From an uncultured Robinsoniella sp. (lineage in GTDB: Bacteria > Bacillota > Clostridia > Lachnospirales > Lachnospiraceae), in NCBI GenBank assembly GCA_900540475.1, contig UQGG01000012.1:1-64000 (forward strand): a stretch of 64,000 nt of DNA, read 5' to 3'. A program made the position numbers and the translations under genes. This document shows positions 9,216 to 18,792 of the stretch, piece after piece (position 1 is the stretch's first letter; each line of letters starts with the position of its first letter). Under the pieces are notes generated by a model that was given only the letters and a program-made list of their open reading frames with translations, was not told the DNA's origin and did no database searches.

Positions 9216-12116
9216 TTAATCCATATGTGCATTATCCGTGGCCCTGGACGCCGTTCCGGTGAGAATATCCTCCTCTTTCTCCAGTTTAAAATAATAGTTA
9301 AATATATCCTGGGCTACTCCCACGGCATTCCCGGATGCAAATCCATGTGCAATGCGGACAGCAACCGCTATTTCCGGGTTCTCTGCGGGTGCATAGCCCA
9401 CGAACAGACCATGTGTGGGTCTGCTGGGAGTTTCCTCTGCGGTTCCGGTCTTACCGGCTGCCTTGATACTTAACTTGCTTAACATAGCATTACCGTCGGC
9501 TGCTTCCTCCATTCCGGTATGCACATCATTCCATACCTCTTCCGGTAGTTCGATCTGATTTCTTAATTTCGGAGGATTTTCCTCGGTAACGTGCCCGTCT
9601 TTATCCATCACTTTGTCAAGCAGGGTAAGATCATAGCAGCTGCCGTTATTGGCAAGCGTATTCACATACCGTGCCAACTGTACCGTGGCATAGTTATGGG
9701 TACCCTGCCCGATTGCAGAAGGAATCGCAAATTTATCCGTGATATGGGGCTCCGACTCCGGAAGCTGGACCCCTGATTTCTGATCTAAACCGAACATTTT
9801 ACTATAGGATGTGAGCCGCTTTAAGGATTGGTCATCGGAAAAATCTCCCTTCTCATCCAGCCCCATCCGATAGGATATTTCACACAGATAGTCATTGCAG
9901 GAATTCTTTATCGCACTTGCAACCGATGGGATGTCCCCATGTCCGGACAGATTCCAGCAGTGCAGCGGCGGCTCTACTTTATCAAATACTCCGTCACAAA
10001 ACACATCCGTGTCTGACCAGATCACTTTTTCCATTAAGCCCGCTATGGCAGTGACAGGCTTAAAGGTGGATCCCGGAGCCGTAAGCTGCTGGGTGGCTCT
10101 GTTATAAAATGGAACTGATTTATCCTCATAGAGCTTCTGATAATATTCTTCATCCATTTGGTTGGCAAGCCGGTTCACATCGTATCCCGGATAGGTAACA
10201 CATGCCAGCACTTCACCTGTCCCGGGATCTGTGATAACTGCAGAGCCCGAGCAGGGGTCCAGGGCAAGCCAGGATGGCTTAATCTCCAGACTGTTGATTT
10301 TATCAATCACAAACTGATAGCTGGAAAGATTTCCACTTACGAGTCCTTCATAGACCCCGTCCTCTTTTGATAAAACCTCCTGTTCATAGAGAAGCAGGCA
10401 GATCTCCCGGGGTGATATCTCCTCCTGCTGCAGCATATACCAGCAAAGTCGTTTTAAGAAACCCTCATCTGTAGCGAGATGTTCACTGATTGTCTGGCTT
10501 AATAATTCCAGAGACTGACCGGAATCCATATATGTTTCTTTTGACGGAATTTGTGACATGTCAATCCAGCCCTCTGCAACTGCCTCTGTGAGGAAATCCT
10601 TCAGGCTGATATCCCCATCCTTTTTCCAGGACTGGTATTTTTCATTTTCTTTGTCAATTTTCCCTCCATCCAGAAACCCCGTTTCCTCCATAAGCAGCGT
10701 ATCCACAATATAATCCTGATACTCCTGCATTTCTTTATCCAGATCCTGATAGACGCTTCCTTCTCCCTTCATCTCCGTGTTTAATTTATCCATCACACTG
10801 CCCAGTTTAGTCTGTAACCTTGCGTTAATTTCTTTTTCAAAAGCGGTAGCATCCACATCATCAAAATGGGTGATATCTACTACCGAATTATCCAGAAGTG
10901 CAAAATACACATCGTAAACCGGAATGACCAAATCTGCCGAATCTGTTATTTTGCTGGTATCAAATTCCTTGATATCTGCAATATTGGTCGTGAGGATTCC
11001 TGCAATCCGCTGCTCCAAAATCTGGTATACTGCTTCAGTCAGGTCTTTATCTATGCTCAGGTAGACATCTTTTCCCGGAACCGGTTCTTTGGGGGTATCT
11101 TCTTTTTGAACTACCTTTCCCATATTGTTGACATATACTGTTTCTGAGCCTTCCATTCCCTGAAGGTACTGCTCCATAGACTGTTCAATCCCTGATTTGC
11201 CCACAACAGCATCACTGGTATAATTTACATTCTCTTCCTGCAGCTCCTCCAGTTCTTCGGCAGAGATCTTGCCGGTATACCCCAGAATATGCCCTAAGGC
11301 ATCTCCGCCCTGATATACCCTGAGCTCCTCATCACTGATATCCACTCCCTGCCACTGGGACTTATGTTCCAGCACATAGGATACGGTATCTTCGGATACA
11401 TCCACCGCCACCGTAACGGGTATGTATCGCTGAAATGTATTAAGTGACAGCATATATCGGATATTTAAAATCTCCAAAGCGTCTTGTTTACTGAGTTGTG
11501 GGGGAAGTCCGCTGCTTTTTCGTTCCTCCTTCGTATATGCCTGTCCGTTTTTCTCATATAAAGCAAATCGTTCTTCTCCTGCTAAATATGCTATAATATC
11601 ATCTGCCCCGGCTGCCGCTTCCTCCCCGGTCATATCTTCTATAAACGCCCTGCCAAAAACATCTGCCCGAAACCGGTTCAGCGAAACCCCCTCTTTATTA
11701 AATACATATTCGCCCTTTTCATCCAGTACGATGGGAAGTGCCACCGTTAGTTTTTCATTTTGCCTGTGTACCAGCTGGATCACCTGATAGGCTGTCCCGT
11801 TCAGGGACAACTGTTTTTCCCGCTCCGATTGATACGACCCATTGTCCTCCATGGTAATCCCATAAGCCATCTCATTTCCCGCAAGAAGCTTCCCATTCCG
11901 GTCATAGATATTCCCTCTGGTGCTTTTCAGCACACGGGTCTTCTTAATCTTCATTACAAAATTATTCCGATAGTCCGCCCCTTCCAATATCTGAAGCTGG
12001 TAAAGACGGTAAAACAAAATCATACACATCCCAATAAAAACAGCTATTAAAATTCTCACCCTGGAAACCGAAGTTTGTTTTTCCGATACCTTCATAGACT
12101 TCCTGTTTCTTATCAT
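9216..12116 (-). CDS. Class B penicillin-binding protein (PBP2-like D,D-transpeptidase)
   Basis: 966 residues. A short cytoplasmic tail and one transmembrane helix (~20-41) anchor the protein. The N-terminal class B dimerisation domain follows (STRGNIYDRNGKLLAGNEMAYGI). The C-terminal transpeptidase carries all three catalytic motifs: STFK with nucleophile Ser near residue 683 (APGSTFKP), SCN near 739 (NSCNDY), and KTG near 889 (AAGKTGTAEE). It cross-links peptidoglycan on the outer face of the membrane. It is longer than the ~600-700 residues usual for PBP2. A charged, low-homology stretch at roughly 360-620 accounts for the excess. The gene has its own promoter with a BlaI/MecI-like operator, which suggests beta-lactam-responsive expression. 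Start ATG follows GTGAGGAAATTAT. ATG at codon 8 is a weaker alternative. Confidence 0.93.
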   Translation of the reverse strand: MIRNRKSMKVSEKQTSVSRVRILIAVFIGMCMILFYRLYQLQILEGADYRNNFVMKIKKTRVLKSTRGNIYDRNGKLLAGNEMAYGITMEDNGSYQSEREKQLSLNGTAYQVIQLVHRQNEKLTVALPIVLDEKGEYVFNKEGVSLNRFRADVFGRAFIEDMTGEEAAAGADDIIAYLAGEERFALYEKNGQAYTKEERKSSGLPPQLSKQDALEILNIRYMLSLNTFQRYIPVTVAVDVSEDTVSYVLEHKSQWQGVDISDEELRVYQGGDALGHILGYTGKISAEELEELQEENVNYTSDAVVGKSGIEQSMEQYLQGMEGSETVYVNNMGKVVQKEDTPKEPVPGKDVYLSIDKDLTEAVYQILEQRIAGILTTNIADIKEFDTSKITDSADLVIPVYDVYFALLDNSVVDITHFDDVDATAFEKEINARLQTKLGSVMDKLNTEMKGEGSVYQDLDKEMQEYQDYIVDTLLMEETGFLDGGKIDKENEKYQSWKKDGDISLKDFLTEAVAEGWIDMSQIPSKETYMDSGQSLELLSQTISEHLATDEGFLKRLCWYMLQQEEISPREICLLLYEQEVLSKEDGVYEGLVSGNLSSYQFVIDKINSLEIKPSWLALDPCSGSAVITDPGTGEVLACVTYPGYDVNRLANQMDEEYYQKLYEDKSVPFYNRATQQLTAPGSTFKPVTAIAGLMEKVIWSDTDVFCDGVFDKVEPPLHCWNLSGHGDIPSVASAIKNSCNDYLCEISYRMGLDEKGDFSDDQSLKRLTSYSKMFGLDQKSGVQLPESEPHITDKFAIPSAIGQGTHNYATVQLARYVNTLANNGSCYDLTLLDKVMDKDGHVTEENPPKLRNQIELPEEVWNDVHTGMEEAADGNAMLSKLSIKAAGKTGTAEETPSRPTHGLFVGYAPAENPEIAVAVRIAHGFASGNAVGVAQDIFNYYFKLEKEEDILTGTASRATDNAHMD

Positions 12117-12160
12117 ATAATTTCCTCACTTTTCATACGCAACTTAATTTTATTATATCC

Positions 12161-12208
12161 TACAGATGTAATACTTTATATATTACATCTGTAGGTTTTA
12201 AAAGTCAA
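12161..12208 (-). promoter_or_regulatory. PBP promoter with BlaI/MecI-like operator
   Basis: On the minus strand TTGACT (12203-12208) lies 17 nt from TAATAT (12180-12185). A perfect 13-bp inverted repeat, TACAGATGTAATA-(7 nt)-TATTACATCTGTA (12161-12193), covers the -10 and the start region. Each arm contains TACA-N2-TGTA, the core of BlaI/MecI operators. The repressor gene is not in this window. Confidence 0.7.
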
Positions 12209-12237
12209 GTGGCAGCAAAGGGGAAAATACCAACAGG

Positions 12238-12293
12238 CAGGGGCACAGGCAAATTCTGAAAATATGGTTTTTCCAGAACTGCCTGTGCCCCTG
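12238..12293. repeat. Long GC-rich hairpin without U tract
   Basis: CAGGGGCACAGGCA (12238-12251) pairs perfectly with 12280-12293. Inside, TTCTG pairs with CAGAA and AAAA with TTTT around one bulge, giving a stem of roughly 20 base pairs or more. It lies between the end of argD and the PBP promoter. Neither strand has a convincing T run after it, so it is not an ordinary intrinsic terminator. Confidence 0.6.
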
Positions 12294-12370
12294 TCCGTCA
12301 ATGCACTATCTATTATGATATACCGCTTTATCTTACATGACTTCTGATCTTAATTATCTTAAGACCATCT

Positions 12371-13570
12371 TTATATATCCTCAAATACCGTCTCTAACTT
12401 CTCAATCATTTCATCCACATGAACACGTTCAATCACCAGCGGCGGCACCAGTCTCAGCACATCACTGCCTGCTGAAATAACGATCAATCCATTTTCCAGA
12501 GATTTACTGACGATATCTCCCACTGGACGGCCTTTTACCACAAGCCCCTGCATCAGGCCCTTACCTCTTCTGGTATCCATAAAATCATATTTTTCCACCA
12601 GCCGGTCTAACTTTTCTTCCAGATAAGGTGCAATCTCGTTCACATGATCTATGATATGGTCATGTTCGAAAATATCAAATACTTTTGAAACCGCTGCGCA
12701 GGCAAATGGATTTCCGCCATAAGTTGTTCCGTGATCCCCAGGAACCAGTGAATTCCCGGCAGTTTTTTTATTTAAAACAAAAGCCCCCACCGGTACTCCG
12801 CATCCAAGCGCTTTTGCACAGGTCATGATATCCGGTTTTACGCCTATGTCCTGCCAGGCAAACATTTTGCCAGTCCGCCCCATGCCGCATTGGATTTCAT
12901 CCAGAATGAGCAAGATATCCTTCTCTTCGCAGATTGCTTTCACCCCTTTAAGGAATGCCGGATCCGCCGGATAAATTCCGCCCTCACCCTGTACGGTTTC
13001 CATAATAATGGCACAGGTTTTATCGGTAACCTGTTCTTTTACGCTTTCCAGGTCGTTGAAATCTGCAAATTTCACACCGCCCATCAATGGTTTGAAAGCT
13101 TCCTGGTAATGGGGATTTCCCGTTACCGATAAGGCTCCGATGCTTCTACCGTGGAAAGAATGGTTCATTGCTATGATTTCATGATCGGTACAGCCGTCTT
13201 TATTAAATGCGTATTTTCTGGCGGCTTTAATAGCTCCTTCTATCGCTTCTGTTCCGCTGTTTGTAAAAAATACTTTATCCATTTTGCTGCATGCTGCCAG
13301 TTTTTTAGCAGCTTCCCCCATGGGGATATTGTAGTACAGATTGGAAGTATGTATGATTTTATCAATCTGGCTCTTCAGAGCATCATCATAGCCCTGATAG
13401 TGGTAACCAAGGGCAAAAACTGCAATCCCTGCAGCAAAATCCAGATATTTTTTCCCTTGTACATCCTGCAGGTATACTCCGTCTCCCCTTTCAAATACCA
13501 CCGGGAAACGATTATAAGTATGTAATATGACCTCTTCGGCTTCTTCCATATAATTATTCATTGTCTTCAT
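12371..13570 (-). CDS. argD: Acetylornithine aminotransferase
   Basis: About 399 residues, class III PLP-dependent aminotransferase that converts N-acetylglutamate semialdehyde to N-acetylornithine. Visible signatures: [16 protein letters not shown], the [13 protein letters not shown] segment, [14 protein letters not shown] (cofactor Asp), the presumed PLP lysine in [12 protein letters not shown], and [13 protein letters not shown]. The longest frame begins at a GTG (13594), but AGGAGG lies between that codon and the ATG at 13570, so 13570 is the start. It overlaps the 3' end of argB by 17 nt. It is the last gene of the argC-J-B-D operon. Confidence 0.95.
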   Translation of the reverse strand: MKTMNNYMEEAEEVILHTYNRFPVVFERGDGVYLQDVQGKKYLDFAAGIAVFALGYHYQGYDDALKSQIDKIIHTSNLYYNIPMGEAAKKLAACSKMDKVFFTNSGTEAIEGAIKAARKYAFNKDGCTDHEIIAMNHSFHGRSIGALSVTGNPHYQEAFKPLMGGVKFADFNDLESVKEQVTDKTCAIIMETVQGEGGIYPADPAFLKGVKAICEEKDILLILDEIQCGMGRTGKMFAWQDIGVKPDIMTCAKALGCGVPVGAFVLNKKTAGNSLVPGDHGTTYGGNPFACAAVSKVFDIFEHDHIIDHVNEIAPYLEEKLDRLVEKYDFMDTRRGKGLMQGLVVKGRPVGDIVSKSLENGLIVISAGSDVLRLVPPLVIERVHVDEMIEKLETVFEDI

Positions 13571-14456
13571 TGTAATATCGTTCCTCCTGATCACCCATGA
13601 TTGCAGTTCCGATTCCTCTGTTCGTAAAGAACTCTAACAGCAGGCAGTGTTCAATTCTGCCATCTAAAATATGGACTCTGGAAACGCCCGCTTTCATGGC
13701 ATCAATGCAATTCTGCAATTTGGGAAGCATGCCCCCTCCAACATTCCCGCTTGCCAGAAATTCTTCTGCTTCGGGAATAGACATTTCTGAAATTAGAGTA
13801 GACTTATCCAGGGGATCTCGGTATACCCCTTCAATATCCGTTAAAAATGCAAGTTTTGCAGCTCCTACCGCCGAGGCAATGGCACATGCGGCATCATCAG
13901 CATTGACATTATAGGAATGGTATTCATCATCTGAACCAATGGGACAGATCACCGGCACCACATCATTATCTAATAAAATATTCAATAACTCCGTATTTAC
14001 CTTTTTCACCTCTCCTACGTATCCGATGTCCTTGCCGCCGGAGAGCTTTTTGTCAACACGCAGTACAGATCCGTCTTTTCCGCTGATTCCTACCGCTCTC
14101 ACACCCAGTTTTTCCATCATGGAAACCAGACCTTTGTTAATCTTATTTAAAACCATCTCTGCCGCTTCCATAGTCGCCTTATCTGTTACCCTCAGGCCGT
14201 TTACGAAGTTGGTCTCCAAACCGATTTTATTTACCCATTTCGTAATTTCTTTTCCCCCGCCATGGACGATAATCGGACGGAATCCCACCAGTTTTAACAG
14301 TGCTACGTCACGGATGACATTTTTCTTTAACTGATGATCCACCATGGCACTTCCGCCGTATTTTACGACGATGGTTTTTCCATGAAACCGTTGAATATAA
14401 GGTAATGCCTCTATTAATACACCTGCTTTTTGCAGCCAGTTTTCCATTGTTTCCAT
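13554..14456 (-). CDS. argB: Acetylglutamate kinase
   Basis: 300 residues, amino-acid kinase family. It phosphorylates N-acetylglutamate in the second step of arginine synthesis. Substrate and ATP sites are intact: [11 protein letters not shown] at the N terminus, [10 protein letters not shown], and [14 protein letters not shown]. The C-terminal segment [24 protein letters not shown] is typical and is associated with the arginine-feedback-inhibited, hexameric class. Start ATG follows AAAGGGGTATTATT. The 236-nt gap to argJ carries a palindromic repeat and a tandem repeat, so coupling to argJ may be looser than in compact arg operons. Confidence 0.95.
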   Translation of the reverse strand: METMENWLQKAGVLIEALPYIQRFHGKTIVVKYGGSAMVDHQLKKNVIRDVALLKLVGFRPIIVHGGGKEITKWVNKIGLETNFVNGLRVTDKATMEAAEMVLNKINKGLVSMMEKLGVRAVGISGKDGSVLRVDKKLSGGKDIGYVGEVKKVNTELLNILLDNDVVPVICPIGSDDEYHSYNVNADDAACAIASAVGAAKLAFLTDIEGVYRDPLDKSTLISEMSIPEAEEFLASGNVGGGMLPKLQNCIDAMKAGVSRVHILDGRIEHCLLLEFFTNRGIGTAIMGDQEERYYNEDNE

Positions 14457-14562
14457 AATAATACCCCTTTCATATAGCAGTCCTGCCCGCTATACAGCCA
14501 CTCATTAATCAGGTTGAAAGACTCAGCGTGGCTTCCTTTCCATTTCATATTTCTCTTTCAGC

Positions 14563-14606
14563 CCGGGGCGTGTCTGGAAATTCATTCCCGCCATCTGCAC
14601 GCCCGG
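14563..14606. repeat. Dispersed palindromic repeat, copy 1
   Basis: CCGGGGCGTG ... CACGCCCGG flank a core containing TTCATTCCCGCCATCTG. A second copy about 83 percent identical by eye occurs at 42507-42546. The copy sits between argJ and argB. Confidence 0.65.
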
Positions 14607-14646
14607 TGTTGCCTTGTGTTACCTTATGCTGCCTTGTGCTGCCCTT
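14607..14646. repeat. Four tandem 10-bp units
   Basis: TGTTGCCTTG, TGTTACCTTA, TGCTGCCTTG and TGCTGCCCTT follow one another directly beside the palindromic repeat. They are imperfect copies of a 10-bp unit in the argJ-argB gap. Confidence 0.6.
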
Positions 14647-14692
14647 TTATTGATTATGTAACTTTTCTGCGTATGCTATCGTCCGTTTTTTA

Positions 14693-15913
14693 TCAGGAAC
14701 GGTAATCCGCATTAATTTTAACGTAGTCAAAGGTCAGGTCGCATCCCCAGGCTGTGGCTGACTCCCCGCCCATCTTAATATCCGCAATTGCCGTTACTTC
14801 CTGTTCGGATAAAATTTTAGTGGCTTCTTCCTCACTGTAGTCCAGCGCAACTCCATTTTCAATGATCTTAAGTTTGCCAGCAGCACTTTCAAAGAATAAA
14901 TCCACTTGTTCCGGATCAAAGTCGGCACCGGAATATCCCATGGCACAAAGTATGCGTCCCCAGTTTGCGTCGTGTCCGAAAATTGCAGCTTTTGTAAGAC
15001 TGGATGTTACAATAGATTTACTTAGCGTTACCGCCTGTTCTTTGGTCTGGGCACCAATTACCCGTACCTCAAACAGCGCTGTCGCTCCCTCTCCGTCTCC
15101 TGCAATCTTTTTCGCAAGGCAGGTATTTACATAGTTCAGAGCCGCCAGAAACTGCTGATAATCTTCATTTTCTTCGGAAATGTACGAATTGCCCGCCATG
15201 CCGTTAGCCAGAAGAAGTACCGTATCGTTTGTAGACGTATCCCCATCAACGGATACCATGTTGTAGGTATCTTTAATATCTGCGCTCAACGCTTTCTGTA
15301 ACATCTCTTTGGAAATTGCAGCATCTGTTGTTACAAAGCTCAGCATGGTACACATATTTGGATGAATCATGCCGGAACCTTTGCACATACCGCCGATTGT
15401 CACCGTTTTCCCGCCAATTTCAAGGGTTACGGCTACTTCTTTTTTTACTGTGTCCGTAGTCATAATGGACTCTGCTGCCAGAGTACCCGCTTCGATTGAT
15501 TCTGAAAGCAGCGGAACCATTTTTTTGATTCCCTCTTTGATCGGCTCCATGGGGAGCTGTTTTCCAATTACACCGGTGGATGCAACCAGAACTGCTTTGG
15601 GGTCTATCTGCAGAAGTTCTGCCGCCACATCTGCCGTATCCCTGCAGTAACCCATCCCCTCTTCTCCGGTGCAGGCATTCGCCACACCGCTGTTGGCGAT
15701 CACCGCCTGGGCGTTCTGGTAATTGTAAACCACGTCCATATCCCATTTAACCGGTGCTGCTTTGACAATATTGGTGGTAAACGTCCCTGCAGCCACACAA
15801 GGCACTTCACTGTAAATCATAGACATATCTTTTTTGTCTTTCTTAATTCCTGCATAAATACCTGCTGCCTGGAATCCCTTAGCAGCAGTAACTCCTCCAT
15901 TCATCACTTTCAT
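14693..15913 (-). CDS. argJ: Bifunctional glutamate N-acetyltransferase / ornithine acetyltransferase
   Basis: 406 residues, ArgJ family. It recycles the acetyl group from N-acetylornithine to glutamate and may also make N-acetylglutamate from acetyl-CoA. The precursor self-cleaves before a conserved Thr. The cleavage region here reads KGSGMIHPNMCTMLSF with Thr near residue 189, so cleavage would fall between Cys and Thr rather than the common Ala-Thr. The oxyanion-hole region (STGVIGKQLPM) and the C terminus (YVKINADYRS) match the family. Start ATG follows AAGGAGGAAGAACC. argC lies 25 nt upstream. The presence of argJ implies the cyclic, acetyl-conserving arginine route. Confidence 0.95.
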   Translation of the reverse strand: MKVMNGGVTAAKGFQAAGIYAGIKKDKKDMSMIYSEVPCVAAGTFTTNIVKAAPVKWDMDVVYNYQNAQAVIANSGVANACTGEEGMGYCRDTADVAAELLQIDPKAVLVASTGVIGKQLPMEPIKEGIKKMVPLLSESIEAGTLAAESIMTTDTVKKEVAVTLEIGGKTVTIGGMCKGSGMIHPNMCTMLSFVTTDAAISKEMLQKALSADIKDTYNMVSVDGDTSTNDTVLLLANGMAGNSYISEENEDYQQFLAALNYVNTCLAKKIAGDGEGATALFEVRVIGAQTKEQAVTLSKSIVTSSLTKAAIFGHDANWGRILCAMGYSGADFDPEQVDLFFESAAGKLKIIENGVALDYSEEEATKILSEQEVTAIADIKMGGESATAWGCDLTFDYVKINADYRS

Positions 15914-15938
15914 GGTTCTTCCTCCTTATATTCAAAAC

Positions 15939-16979
15939 TTACGGGAACATGGGTACCAGTTGTAATCCCATGCTTTCTTCAAATCCAAAGAGCAGGTTCA
16001 TATTCTGGACTGCCTGGCCCGCAGCGCCTTTTACCAGATTATCCATAGCTCCCATCATAATAATGCGGTTGGTTCTCTTGTCTATTTTGAAATTCACATC
16101 CACATAATTGCTGCCTTCCACCCACTTTGTCTGAGGACACACATCTGCATCCAGCACACGGACGAAACGTTCCTTATCATAGTATTTATCATAAACGGCT
16201 TTTACTTCTTCATAGCTTACATCTTTATTCAGGGAAGCATATGCCGTTACCAGAATCCCGCGGTTCATGGGAACGAGATGGGGTGTAAAATTAATCTTGA
16301 TTTCTTCACCTGCGGCGTAACCCAGCTGTTCTTCAATTTCCGGTGTATGTCTGTGGGATGCAACGCCGTATGCTTTTATATTTTCATTTACTTCACAATA
16401 AAGATTATCCACTTTTGCACCGCGTCCGGCTCCTGACGTTCCGGATTTGGCATCGATGATAATCGTAGCCGGGTCAATCAGTCCTTCCTTCAATAAAGGA
16501 TAAATGGATAAGGTACTGCAGGTAGGATAACATCCGGGATTTGCAATCAGCCTTGCCTTTTTGATTTCTTCCCGGTTAATTTCACATAGCCCGTATACTG
16601 CTTCTTCGATAAACTGGGGTGTCTTATGAGAAATATTGTACCATTCTTCATATGTCTTCACATCTTTAATACGGAAATCAGCGCTCAGGTCGATGACTTT
16701 TACCTGGGAAAGAATTTCTTCGGTAATGAGTGATGCGCAAAGACCCTGAGGCGTTGCCGTAAAGATCACATCTACCTTGCCAGCCAGTTCCTGCATATTG
16801 TCATCCATACATTTTGCATCTACAATCTGGAACATGTTCTGGTATACTTCCCAATATTTCTTATCTATGTAGCTTCTGGAACCCAGCCATGCTATTTCCA
16901 CTTCCTTATGTCCTAATAATAATCTCACCAGTTCACCGCCGGCATATCCGGTTGCTCCGATAATTCCTGCTTTTATCAT
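15939..16979 (-). CDS. argC: N-acetyl-gamma-glutamyl-phosphate reductase
   Basis: 346 residues. NADPH-dependent reduction of N-acetylglutamyl phosphate, third step of arginine synthesis. The N-terminal Rossmann motif is GIIGATGYAGGELVRLL. The catalytic cysteine lies in LIANPGCYPT (near residue 149). The histidine-containing active-site strand ASHRHTPEIEEQLG and the C-terminal VKGAAGQAVQNMNLLFG are intact. The frame can begin with TTG at 16985, but the ATG at 16979 sits 8 nt after AGGAG and is preferred. It is the first gene of the leftward arg operon, divergent from argG. Confidence 0.95.
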   Translation of the reverse strand: MIKAGIIGATGYAGGELVRLLLGHKEVEIAWLGSRSYIDKKYWEVYQNMFQIVDAKCMDDNMQELAGKVDVIFTATPQGLCASLITEEILSQVKVIDLSADFRIKDVKTYEEWYNISHKTPQFIEEAVYGLCEINREEIKKARLIANPGCYPTCSTLSIYPLLKEGLIDPATIIIDAKSGTSGAGRGAKVDNLYCEVNENIKAYGVASHRHTPEIEEQLGYAAGEEIKINFTPHLVPMNRGILVTAYASLNKDVSYEEVKAVYDKYYDKERFVRVLDADVCPQTKWVEGSNYVDVNFKIDKRTNRIIMMGAMDNLVKGAAGQAVQNMNLLFGFEESMGLQLVPMFP

Positions 16980-17054
16980 TTTCAAAACTCCTTTTCTGTT
17001 TTCTTTCGCCAGTGGTTAATCCAGCTGTGCCATTCTTAAAACTGCTTTCCTATT

Positions 17055-17083
17055 AATATATAATAAGATTTCAGCGAAGTAAA
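17055..17083 (-). promoter_or_regulatory. argC operon promoter
   Basis: On the minus strand TTTACT (17078-17083) is followed after 17 nt by TATATT (17055-17060), about 75 nt upstream of the argC start. A sigma-A type assignment made by eye. Confidence 0.5.
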
Positions 17084-17140
17084 GTGTTTTTCATACTCCG
17101 CCCTGATATGCGTTTCTGTCTCGTTGGTTTTCATTCCCCC

Positions 17141-17190
17141 GCATGAATAATATGCGCATAATTATACATCTGTTATGTATATTATGCAAG
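17141..17190. promoter_or_regulatory. Cluster of ARG-box-like sites
   Basis: Between the divergent argC and argG genes there are several A/T-rich near-palindromes of the ArgR/AhrC type: CATGAATAATATGCGCAT (17142-17159), GCGCATAATTATACAT (about 17154-17169) and TATGTATATTATGCA (about 17174-17188). They fit the TGAATAATTATTCA-like consensus loosely. They would allow an arginine repressor to control both directions. Confidence 0.45.
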
Positions 17191-17366
17191 CACTTTTTTT
17201 GTTTTTATGGAAAAACTTTCAAGACGGCTTTTTCATTTCTGACACATTACGATTTGTCTCGATTCCTTTCTTCCCTATTTATATGCCTTTTTCACCCCAC
17301 ATGCTGACTTATGCTTTTTTCCCCGAATCCTCCAAAATTAATTTTGGAATTTATGTAAATTTACTC

Positions 17367-17395
17367 TTGCATAATTATGACAGTTGATGTATAGT
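17367..17395 (+). promoter_or_regulatory. argG promoter overlapping an ARG-box-like site
   Basis: TTGCAT (17367-17372), a 17-nt spacer and TATAGT (17390-17395). The -35 is embedded in TTGCATAATTATGACA, itself an ARG-box-like near-palindrome, so repressor binding would block polymerase directly. The leader to the argG start is about 50 nt. Confidence 0.6.
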
Positions 17396-17450
17396 AGTCA
17401 TTAGCGAAAAGCAATGAATATAATACATAAATATTTAGGAGGATACACCT

Positions 17451-18674
17451 ATGAAAGAAAAAGTTATTCTGGCATATTCAGGTGGTCTGGATACGACCGC
17501 AATCATCCCTTGGTTAAAGGAACATTTTGATTATGATGTAGTTTGCTGCTGCATCGACTGTGGACAGGGAAATGAATTGGACGGACTGGAAGAAAGAGCA
17601 GCACTGTCCGGCGCTTCCAAATTATATATTGAAAACATCATTGATGAATTCTGTGACGATTATATCATGCCCTGTGTAAAAGCAGGCGCTGTATATGAAA
17701 ATAAATATTTACTGGGAACTTCTATGGCACGTCCCGGTATTGCAAAAAGATTAGTAGAGATCGCAAGAAAAGAAGGTGCTACTGCTATCTGCCACGGAGC
17801 TACCGGAAAAGGAAATGACCAGATCCGTTTTGAACTTGGCATCAAAGCACTTGCTCCTGACTTAAAAATCATCGCTCCATGGAGAATGACCGATATCTGG
17901 ACCATGCAGTCCCGTGAAGATGAAATTGAATACTGCAAAGAGCACGGCATCGATCTTCCATTTTCAGCAGACAGCAGCTACAGCCGTGACCGTAACTTAT
18001 GGCACATCAGCCATGAAGGTCTGGAATTGGAAGACCCGGCTAATGAACCAAATTATGACCACTTGTTAGTATTGGGCGTATCACCTGAGAAAGCTCCCAA
18101 AGAAGGCGAATACGTAACCATGACCTTTGAAAAAGGTACTCCTACCAGCTTAAACGGTGAAGAGATGAAAGTATCTGAAATCATCACCAAATTAAATGAA
18201 CTGGGCGGTAAACATGGAATCGGTATTGTAGATATCGTAGAAAACCGCGTTGTTGGAATGAAATCCCGCGGCGTATATGAGACACCGGGCGGAACCATCC
18301 TTATGGAAGCACATGATCAGTTAGAAGAATTAGTATTAGACCGTGCCACCATGGAAACCAAAAAAGGTATGGGCAACAAATTTGCTCAGATCGTATACGA
18401 AGGCAAATGGTTTACCCCTCTTCGTGAAGCAATCCAGGCATTCGTTGATGTAACACAGGAATATGTAACCGGTGAAGTAAAATTCAAGCTTTACAAGGGC
18501 AATATCATCAAAGCCGGCACTACTTCCCCATACAGCTTATACAGTGAATCTCTGGCAAGCTTTACTACCGGAGAGTTATATGACCATCACGATGCAGAAG
18601 GATTCATCACACTGTTTGGTCTTCCGTTAAAAGTACGTGCTATGAAAATGGCTGAGATCGAAAAAAATAAATAA
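17451..18674 (+). CDS. argG: Argininosuccinate synthase
   Basis: 407 residues. It joins citrulline and aspartate using ATP. The PP-loop motif AYSGGLDTT is at residues 9-17. Conserved stretches [31 protein letters not shown] and [14 protein letters not shown] mark the citrulline/aspartate sites. Length and motifs are standard for the bacterial enzyme. Start ATG follows AGGAGGATACACCT. It is transcribed alone, with a strong bidirectional terminator after it. argH is not in this window. Confidence 0.97.
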   Translation: MKEKVILAYSGGLDTTAIIPWLKEHFDYDVVCCCIDCGQGNELDGLEERAALSGASKLYIENIIDEFCDDYIMPCVKAGAVYENKYLLGTSMARPGIAKRLVEIARKEGATAICHGATGKGNDQIRFELGIKALAPDLKIIAPWRMTDIWTMQSREDEIEYCKEHGIDLPFSADSSYSRDRNLWHISHEGLELEDPANEPNYDHLLVLGVSPEKAPKEGEYVTMTFEKGTPTSLNGEEMKVSEIITKLNELGGKHGIGIVDIVENRVVGMKSRGVYETPGGTILMEAHDQLEELVLDRATMETKKGMGNKFAQIVYEGKWFTPLREAIQAFVDVTQEYVTGEVKFKLYKGNIIKAGTTSPYSLYSESLASFTTGELYDHHDAEGFITLFGLPLKVRAMKMAEIEKNK

Positions 18675-18714
18675 TAGAAATAAATAGTAAAAGTAAATAT
18701 CTGGATTCGTGTAG

Positions 18715-18771
18715 AAAACAGAAAAAAGCAAGACATATCGATAATTGAAATGTCTTGCTTTTTTCTGTTTT
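18715..18771. terminator. Bidirectional intrinsic terminator
   Basis: A perfect 22-bp stem (18715-18736 with 18750-18771) contains AAAAAAGCAAGACAT and its complement, giving a U run on both strands. It serves argG (plus) and the MoxR-type ATPase gene (minus), which converge here. Confidence 0.9.
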
Positions 18772-18792
18772 TCCTGCTCTTGTGAGATATCT

